Notes under the pieces: model-generated
The model's input: only the letters and a program-made list of their open reading frames with translations
The model's database searches: none
What the model was told of the DNA's origin: nothing
Made by a program: the position numbers and the translations under genes
Shown here: one piece after another, positions 4,716-9,546 of the stretch
Layout of the letters: every line of letters begins with the position of its first letter
How positions within the stretch are numbered: position 1 is the first letter of the stretch
Assembly: GCA_946638265.1 (NCBI GenBank)
Contig: CAMPBN010000031.1
Span: forward strand, 1-9,546
Length of the DNA stretch: 9,546 nucleotides
DNA from: an uncultured Bacillota bacterium
GTDB taxonomy: Bacteria; Bacillota; Clostridia; Peptostreptococcales; Anaerovoracaceae
Direction: 5' to 3'

Positions 4716-6251
4716 ATGCTCAAGGAAAAAAATGTCTACAAAGAAGAATTGCCCGTCAACGTGGTGGTGGCGGATATAAGAAATTATCCTATACATTTCC
4801 ACGATGATATCGAGGTGGTTTTTGTTTTGGACGGAACCATAAAGCTTAAGAACGGATACTATACCTACACTTTGCGAAAAGGCGACATCTTTATCATAAA
4901 CGACAATGAAACCCACAGCTTTGAAAGCAAAGGGGACGAAGAAAACATGGTAATGATGCTCCAGCTGGATATGGGGTATTTTGCGGAATACTACGAAAAC
5001 ATCAAAGACTGCTTCTTCATCACGGACATGGAAGAAGACAGCGACGAGAGCCTGGACGTGCTCAAGAGCATCCTCGCAAAGATCATGATGGAAATCCTGC
5101 AAAAAGGTTTTGGATACGAGCAAAAGGTAATTGAAAGTACGCACAATCTGATCAGCTGTCTCTTCGCGGACTTCAGCTATCATGTAACGGATGACGGCAA
5201 ACTGGTCAGCGACTCCAAAAACAGGGGCGATAAGATTCTGGCAGGCCGCCTGAACAGGATCACGGACTACATGTACGAAAATTACACCCGCAAGCTGACG
5301 CTTTCGGAAATCGCTGAAAGAGAGCATCTTTCCATCTATTACCTCTCCCATGTCATCAAGGAGGCCACAGGTCTTTCATTCCAGGAACTGCTGTCTTTCA
5401 TCCGCGTGGAAGAGTCGGAAAAGCTCCTGCTCACCACCAACAAGAAAATCGGTGTAATTGCCGAAGAGTCCGGCTTTTCGGCAGTACGTTACTATATCAA
5501 GCACTTCCAGACATGGTACGGCATGCATCCGTCCGAGTACAGGAAAAAATACACTGGCAAAGTCTTTGGCAGAGAAACCACTGCGCAATATACCCGTAGC
5601 CGTGCCGAGGACATCGAAGATGCCATCAAGCGCCTAGTTAAGGGCGTCTACAGCGACTATGCGGGCAAGACCAGAAGCAAGTCGTCCATTATCGACGTCA
5701 ATATTCAGGAAGCCTTCAGCTCCGGTTTTGAACACCGCTTCATGACGGAACTCTTCGAAGGCGAATTGATGAAGCCTATCGCAAGGCCTTACAATCTACT
5801 CAAGAGCCTGAAGGAAAACGTTCTGGCGGACGGACCAAACTATATCGTTACCACTTCTTCCAAGACAGCAGAAGACATTTCCAGCATGACCATCTTGGTT
5901 TACAACATCGACTCCGTGATGCGCGAAGAGCTGAAGGCGCAGAAAAACAAGGAAAAGATTCTGGAAAAAATCAAGGAATATGACGAAGAGACGGAGTTCC
6001 TCGTAAGAACCTCTGGACTCTCTGGAGAATACAAGGTCAGCAGATACACCCTCACCAAGGACAACATTGTTTCCGCATACGAGGATGCCATCCGCCATCA
6101 GACCGCAACCGGCAAGAGACAGGCCATTGTGAACAACTGGTCCACTCTGCCGCACATCGACTTTTCAAAGGTTTCGGTGTCAGATACACTGAGCCTTATG
6201 AATACCCTGAGCGGTGTCAGCGCCGAGCTGATCCTGCTGGACAGGGAATAG
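4716..6251 (+). CDS. AraC-family regulator with cupin sensor and trimmed GH39-like C-terminus
   Basis: The protein has 511 residues from the ATG at 4716. A TTG at 4704 in the same frame is not the start, because it forms part of the ribosome site (GGAGG, 4706-4710, five bases before the ATG). Domains: an N-terminal AraC-type cupin (about 20-75) with HFHDDIEVV and a GDIFIINDNETH loop; a helical linker (about 110-175); and a two-helix-turn-helix AraC DNA-binding domain (about 178-280), including LTLSEIAEREHLSIYYLS and IGVIAEESGFSAVRYYIKHF, ending in HPSEYRKKY. A further 230 residues follow. Their segments KPIARPYNLLKSL, NYIVTTS, ILVYNID and LSGEYKVSRYTL, in that order, resemble the closing beta-sandwich of the GH39-like domain found in larger AraC fusions, while the sugar-hydrolase barrel is missing. 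It is likely a cytoplasmic transcription regulator sensing a small ligand, perhaps a sugar, and is probably cotranscribed with the next gene nine bases downstream. Its target is unknown; the long upstream region may hold its sites. Confidence 0.85.
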   Translation: MLKEKNVYKEELPVNVVVADIRNYPIHFHDDIEVVFVLDGTIKLKNGYYTYTLRKGDIFIINDNETHSFESKGDEENMVMMLQLDMGYFAEYYENIKDCFFITDMEEDSDESLDVLKSILAKIMMEILQKGFGYEQKVIESTHNLISCLFADFSYHVTDDGKLVSDSKNRGDKILAGRLNRITDYMYENYTRKLTLSEIAEREHLSIYYLSHVIKEATGLSFQELLSFIRVEESEKLLLTTNKKIGVIAEESGFSAVRYYIKHFQTWYGMHPSEYRKKYTGKVFGRETTAQYTRSRAEDIEDAIKRLVKGVYSDYAGKTRSKSSIIDVNIQEAFSSGFEHRFMTELFEGELMKPIARPYNLLKSLKENVLADGPNYIVTTSSKTAEDISSMTILVYNIDSVMREELKAQKNKEKILEKIKEYDEETEFLVRTSGLSGEYKVSRYTLTKDNIVSAYEDAIRHQTATGKRQAIVNNWSTLPHIDFSKVSVSDTLSLMNTLSGVSAELILLDRE

Positions 6252-6260
6252 GAGGAAAAC

Positions 6261-7484
6261 ATGAGCTTTCATCACGACCGCAATTTTCAAGTGATAAAAG
6301 GCGGACTTAAATTTCCGCCGGGCATAACGGATATGAAATACGTCTCCGGCTATGTTACAGACACTCGTTATATGGGCGTGGTGGGTCTTTTTATGCGCTT
6401 CAAGGTCTGGTACAGCGCCAATCCCGAAGAGCCTGAAGACCTTTCTCAGTTTTTCTATTTTGAAACAGAAGAGTTCGGCTTTGACGAATATGCTTCGGTA
6501 AAAGGGAATGACCCGGAGACCTTCGATAACATCAAAAGACAGCTTTTCGGAGGTTTGGGCGGCAAAGAAGTGGCCGTGACGGAGAAGGAGGCATTTTATC
6601 TGCTTCAGACCTTTGTGGATTTCAACAAAAAGAATGAAATCCCGCTTCCGGATCACAGGGAAGAATACATGTATTATCTGGGTGAGCCTATCACCATGAA
6701 CGGCAAGGAACGCAGCGTTTTGCAGAGCAAGATGTGCACTCCGATCGTAAATAATTATCAGGCCATCCACTATTTCCTCATGCGCATTTTCGGCAAGGAC
6801 TTTGCCGCGGCAGCCAATCTGGTGAAGGGCAATGTGCTGATGAACCAGTTTGAGACATTGCCTATATGTACCATGTGCATGAACACGCTCGACATCCACG
6901 AGGCGGAGCAGGATACTGTATATATGGCAGAATCCGTGGTGGAATATGACGGCGAATATACGATCATCGTGTCGGAAGTGACAGTGAACAGCGAACACCA
7001 GATTGTGGATTTTTCCAGCCGTTCCAGCCTGCGCATTACTCAGCGCGAAGCAGCCATGAAGCTCAGAAAATCAGAGTATGTCACGGTTTACAAGTTTAGC
7101 GGCGGCGTGGAATCCTTTGAGAATCGCTGCCCGGAAATTCTTGGGAACACAGTCAGCACAGAGACTGATATCGGCAATATGTATATGCGTTTTCGCAAGA
7201 ACAACGACCATGTAAAGAAAAGAGTTTTCCGCCTCAGCGACGATATGGAGGGGCTTTATTTTGTCAGCTTCAATCAGGGGCAGATCCTGGCCACGGCCTA
7301 CTCTTTGAGTGCTATTTTGCAGCTGGAGAGCGAGCTTCGTGAGTCCAAATTGGGGTCTGCCATCACTACCACAGCCAAGTATGAGTTCAAGGAGCCGGTC
7401 ATGCTGGAGTTTATCGGCAGCGGCATCGAGGATTTTAACGAGTACCTGGAGATGGTAAGAAGCGATGGAGGCGATGATGAATAA
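6261..7484 (+). CDS. Unrecognised 407-residue protein in an operon with the AraC-family gene
   Basis: I do not recognise this family. The protein is soluble-looking: no signal peptide and no membrane segment, a mixed alpha/beta composition and an acidic tail (SDGGDDE). It has one CxxC pair (Cys203, Cys206 in PICTMCMN), plus Cys159 and Cys290, which is too few for a clear zinc site. The coding call is sound: GGAGG at 6251-6255 sits six bases before the ATG and overlaps the stop of the AraC-family gene, leaving a gap of only nine bases, and the frame is open for 1.2 kb with even codon use. The position suggests that the two proteins work together or are made together, for example a regulator and a partner or target. 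No catalytic motif could be identified. A strong promoter follows downstream, so this is probably the last gene of its unit. Confidence 0.8.
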   Translation: MSFHHDRNFQVIKGGLKFPPGITDMKYVSGYVTDTRYMGVVGLFMRFKVWYSANPEEPEDLSQFFYFETEEFGFDEYASVKGNDPETFDNIKRQLFGGLGGKEVAVTEKEAFYLLQTFVDFNKKNEIPLPDHREEYMYYLGEPITMNGKERSVLQSKMCTPIVNNYQAIHYFLMRIFGKDFAAAANLVKGNVLMNQFETLPICTMCMNTLDIHEAEQDTVYMAESVVEYDGEYTIIVSEVTVNSEHQIVDFSSRSSLRITQREAAMKLRKSEYVTVYKFSGGVESFENRCPEILGNTVSTETDIGNMYMRFRKNNDHVKKRVFRLSDDMEGLYFVSFNQGQILATAYSLSAILQLESELRESKLGSAITTTAKYEFKEPVMLEFIGSGIEDFNEYLEMVRSDGGDDE

Positions 7485-7502
7485 AATCAAAGGAAATATG
7501 AA

Positions 7503-7536
7503 TTGAATGAGAAGTCTAAAAATGGTATAATATAAT
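7503..7536 (+). promoter_or_regulatory. Strong extended -10 sigma-A promoter for the membrane/zinc-ribbon pair
   Basis: TTGAAT (7503-7508), a 17-base spacer and a perfect TATAAT (7526-7531) preceded by TGG, giving the extended -10. A second TATAAT overlaps at 7531-7536, so the start point may slip. Transcription from about 7538 would leave a leader of about 30 nt before the ATG at 7568. This is the best promoter in the window. Confidence 0.75.
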
Positions 7537-7567
7537 ATCAAAAATAAGTTGGGAGTCTACTTACATA

Positions 7568-8323
7568 ATGTTCAGCAATGTGTGGCATGAAATTTTAAAT
7601 ATGGCAGTGCAATACAGAGCTCACCTGATGGTTGGGGTCGGTTTTGTGCTGGCATTTTTTGCTTTATGGCTTCTTTTCCGCGGTTTGCGTCTTTGGTATT
7701 GGAAGGTGGGCGAGCGGATTGATGCCATGCAGTCCATAGAAAGCGAAATAGCCGGGCTGAAAGAGGAATTGAATTCCAAACTGACTGAAGAAAAAGAAGC
7801 AGGAGATATGCGGAGCGCTCGTATTGAAGACGCAATCCGCGAAGGCACACGCATTCGGGCAGAGCAGGCGGCGCAGGTTTGCAACCGGTCACAGCAGCCG
7901 GCCCAGGGGGTCCAGACGGTACAGATGCCGCAGGCGCCTCTGATGCAGACTATAGGAATTCCGGTGATGGGAATGCCTCAGGTGGCGGTACCGGTACAGA
8001 TGCCGATGCAACAGCCTGTGATGCCACAGGTGCCGGCGCAGATGCAGCAGGCACCGGTTTATGAAGAGAGGCAGGCAGCACCGCAGACCGAAGCGCAGAT
8101 GCATGTGCAGACGCAGGATACAGCAGCCGCTGAGCCTGCAGCCGGGGCGGCGCCGGTAGAGCCCAAAGATACGATGAAAGACTGGAAACCAGAATTCAAG
8201 GTTGAAGAAAACCGACGTGAAGGAAACTACGCCGGACACAGATACGAAGACAGAGACTGCGCCTGCGACAAATTCGGGCGGGTTTATACGAGAGACGAAA
8301 TTGAGGCCAATATCAAGGCATAG
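7568..8323 (+). CDS. Single-pass membrane protein with coiled coil and Pro/Gln/Met-rich tail, function unknown
   Basis: I do not recognise this 251-residue protein. It has one clear membrane helix (about residues 19-40, MVGVGFVLAFFALWLLF) flanked by RGLRLWYWK, so the positive-inside rule places the C-terminal part in the cytoplasm. A coiled-coil-like helix follows (about 48-100, rich in Glu, Lys and Leu), then a low-complexity stretch of Pro, Gln and Met (about 107-165), an Ala/Pro-rich linker, and a more ordered-looking C-terminus (200-251) containing DWKPEF, HRYEDRDCACDKFGRVY and TRDEIEANI. The ribosome site is weak (GGGAG, 7551-7555, 12 bases before the ATG); Met12 (7601) is the next possible start but has no better site. 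It is the first gene after a strong promoter, and the zinc-ribbon gene starts 14 bases after its stop. The layout suggests an anchor or scaffold that recruits partners through its tail, which is an inference. Confidence 0.75.
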   Translation: MFSNVWHEILNMAVQYRAHLMVGVGFVLAFFALWLLFRGLRLWYWKVGERIDAMQSIESEIAGLKEELNSKLTEEKEAGDMRSARIEDAIREGTRIRAEQAAQVCNRSQQPAQGVQTVQMPQAPLMQTIGIPVMGMPQVAVPVQMPMQQPVMPQVPAQMQQAPVYEERQAAPQTEAQMHVQTQDTAAAEPAAGAAPVEPKDTMKDWKPEFKVEENRREGNYAGHRYEDRDCACDKFGRVYTRDEIEANIKA

Positions 8324-8337
8324 TATTGGAGGACAGC

Positions 8338-9546
8338 ATGTATTGCAACAAATGCGGCAGAGCGGTGAGGAACGGAGATTTATTTTGCAGCCACTGTGGG
8401 AACAAACTCGACCTGGCTCGTTTTGACGATGCCGGGGAAGAAGTGATTTACAATCTTCCGCACAAGGGACCGGGGCTCACAACACCACAGGACATAATGG
8501 AAAAGCAGCCGCATATGCCTGCGGCAGGCGAATATGTTTTCCGTGAAGAAACCGAAGAACAGCGGCCTGTCCGCAAGATGGACAACAGCGAGTTTGTCTG
8601 GGATGTGAGCGACTTCAAAAAAGAGCCTAAGAAGACGGAAGACTTTATTGTGGATTGGCGAAAGCTTGAAATCTACAAGGCTGAAGAAGAGAACGGGAAA
8701 AAGTCGGAAGAAGCGGACAGACCCGTTTCAATAGAAGATATTCAGGCTGATATGGACAGCGAAAATGAAGATGCTGCCAGAGATACGGCGAGAATAGAAA
8801 AGTTTTATACTTTCAACCGCAAAAACGAGGAATTCCAGAAGCTTCTGGACAGAGAATACGACCGCATCAGCGAGAGCAGGAGAGGTGAAGGAGCAAACGA
8901 AGCCGGAGCCGAGACCGATACCGCTACCGATGCTCAGGCAGAGGGAGAGCCTGAAGAGAAGGCTCCGGAGCAGCAACCAAAAGCCGACGAGGCAGAGCCG
9001 GCGGCTGCCGCAGAGCCTGTGATTCCCGCCGAGGAGCAGGCAGCGCCCGAGGAAGACCACAAGGAAGAGCACGATATTGATTTTGCAGTGATCGAAGATC
9101 CGGGCGATGAGGCCAATGCTTCGGAGGAAGAATTTGAGGATGAGCCGGAAGAAACAAATGCGGCTGCCGATTTCAAGCCGCTTCCGGAAGATACCTGGGG
9201 CGACCTGGGAGCATTCGATCCGGTGGCGCATATCAAAGAAGCAGAAATAAAGAGAAACGAAGAAATCACCATGGCGGGCGCTGTGAGCGCAGAAGGGACT
9301 TACGGCCCGGATACGCCGGAGGTGCTGGATAACGAAAGTCTGATAAGGATTTTCGATACCAAGGAGCTCCAGAAAGATGTGCTGGAACTGGAGCTCGAAA
9401 AAGAACGCAGAAAAAAGGCGGCTGCAGAAGCGGCGGCCGAAAAGGATACAGCGCGGTACCAAAAGGGCAACACGCTCCCCGTACCGAACCCGAGACTGAC
9501 ACAGCAGCTGGAAGCAGAGGCCGCCGCTTCCGCCGCCACGATTGCA
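8338..9546 (+). CDS. Acidic zinc-ribbon protein, function unknown, 3' end beyond the window
   Basis: The frame is open from the ATG at 8338 to the right edge (403 codons, no stop), so the gene is incomplete. GGAGG (8328-8332) lies five bases before the start. The N-terminus is a compact zinc ribbon, CNKC...CSHC (Cys3, Cys6, Cys17, Cys20), as in many Firmicute proteins of unknown function that begin with MYCxxCG. Next come a conserved-looking stretch FVWDVSDF...TEDFIVDW (86-107) and FYTFNRKNEEFQKLLDREYDRI (156-177). After that lies a long, very acidic, Ala/Glu/Pro-rich and probably disordered part (about 180-280), then a block with WGDLGAFDPVAHIKEAEIKRN (287-307) and a helical Lys/Glu/Ala-rich segment at the right edge (342-370). 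No membrane helix appears yet; related proteins often carry one further along, so the right end may. It is the second gene of a probable operon with the membrane protein. Function is not inferable; a membrane-linked scaffold or envelope-related role is only a guess. Confidence 0.75.
   Translation, partial: MYCNKCGRAVRNGDLFCSHCGNKLDLARFDDAGEEVIYNLPHKGPGLTTPQDIMEKQPHMPAAGEYVFREETEEQRPVRKMDNSEFVWDVSDFKKEPKKTEDFIVDWRKLEIYKAEEENGKKSEEADRPVSIEDIQADMDSENEDAARDTARIEKFYTFNRKNEEFQKLLDREYDRISESRRGEGANEAGAETDTATDAQAEGEPEEKAPEQQPKADEAEPAAAAEPVIPAEEQAAPEEDHKEEHDIDFAVIEDPGDEANASEEEFEDEPEETNAAADFKPLPEDTWGDLGAFDPVAHIKEAEIKRNEEITMAGAVSAEGTYGPDTPEVLDNESLIRIFDTKELQKDVLELELEKERRKKAAAEAAAEKDTARYQKGNTLPVPNPRLTQQLEAEAAASAATIA

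Noticed and set aside
7918..8060. Met/Pro/Gln-coding repeats as a CRISPR or tandem repeat array
   Set aside because: The units are irregular, short and within an open reading frame; this is protein low complexity, not an array.
8728..9539. Several minus-strand open frames opposite the zinc-ribbon gene
   Set aside because: They are low-complexity Ser/Ala/Leu/Phe frames produced by the purine-rich, Glu/Ala-rich coding strand.

Overview
The window looks like a piece of chromosome from an anaerobic, amino-acid-fermenting Firmicute of the Clostridia. The main reason is that it opens with the last codons of what appears to be the cobalamin-binding subunit of D-lysine 5,6-aminomutase (kamE-like), followed by a two-subunit acetoacetate-type CoA-transferase. 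These are parts of the lysine-to-butyrate/acetate fermentation route. Strong AGGAGG-type ribosome binding sites and sigma-A-like promoters fit the same group. The assignment rests on protein features read by eye; no search was run. All convincing genes are on the + strand.

Layout. (1) Positions 1-1780: lysine-fermentation module: the kamE-like 3' end, a near-consensus internal promoter, overlapping CoA-transferase subunit genes (alpha 312-1037, beta 1025-1684) and a clear intrinsic terminator (1746-1780). Arginine codons in the CoA-transferase genes are AGA/CGT only, suggesting high expression. (2) 1893-4180: a long-form alanyl-tRNA editing protein (AlaX-L, with intact zinc ligands HxxxH and CxxxH and a DHHA1-type tail), then an EamA/DMT-family ten-helix transporter 44 bp downstream. 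(3) 4181-4715: an unusually long, AT-rich, structure-rich intergenic region. It holds a promoter-like sequence, an 11-bp-period direct repeat, inverted repeats and a cluster of DnaA-box-like 9-mers (one perfect, three with one mismatch) resembling a replication-origin segment, although no dnaA is in the window. (4) 4716-7484: a probable two-gene operon: an AraC-family regulator with a cupin sensor domain, whose C-terminal third looks like the end of a GH39-type domain with the barrel missing, and an unrecognised 407-residue protein. (5) 7503-9546: a strong extended -10 promoter driving a membrane-anchored coiled-coil, Pro/Gln/Met-rich protein and a very acidic zinc-ribbon protein that runs off the right edge. 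Neither has a known function I can name.

The lysine genes form one metabolic unit: the aminomutase acts early in the pathway, and the CoA-transferase late, moving CoA from an acyl-CoA such as butyryl-CoA to acetoacetate. The AlaX-L/transporter pair, the AraC/407-aa pair and the membrane/zinc-ribbon pair look like separate transcription units with no evident tie to lysine fermentation. The items most worth a second look are the DnaA-box cluster, the trimmed AraC-GH39-like fusion and the uncharacterised membrane/zinc-ribbon pair.
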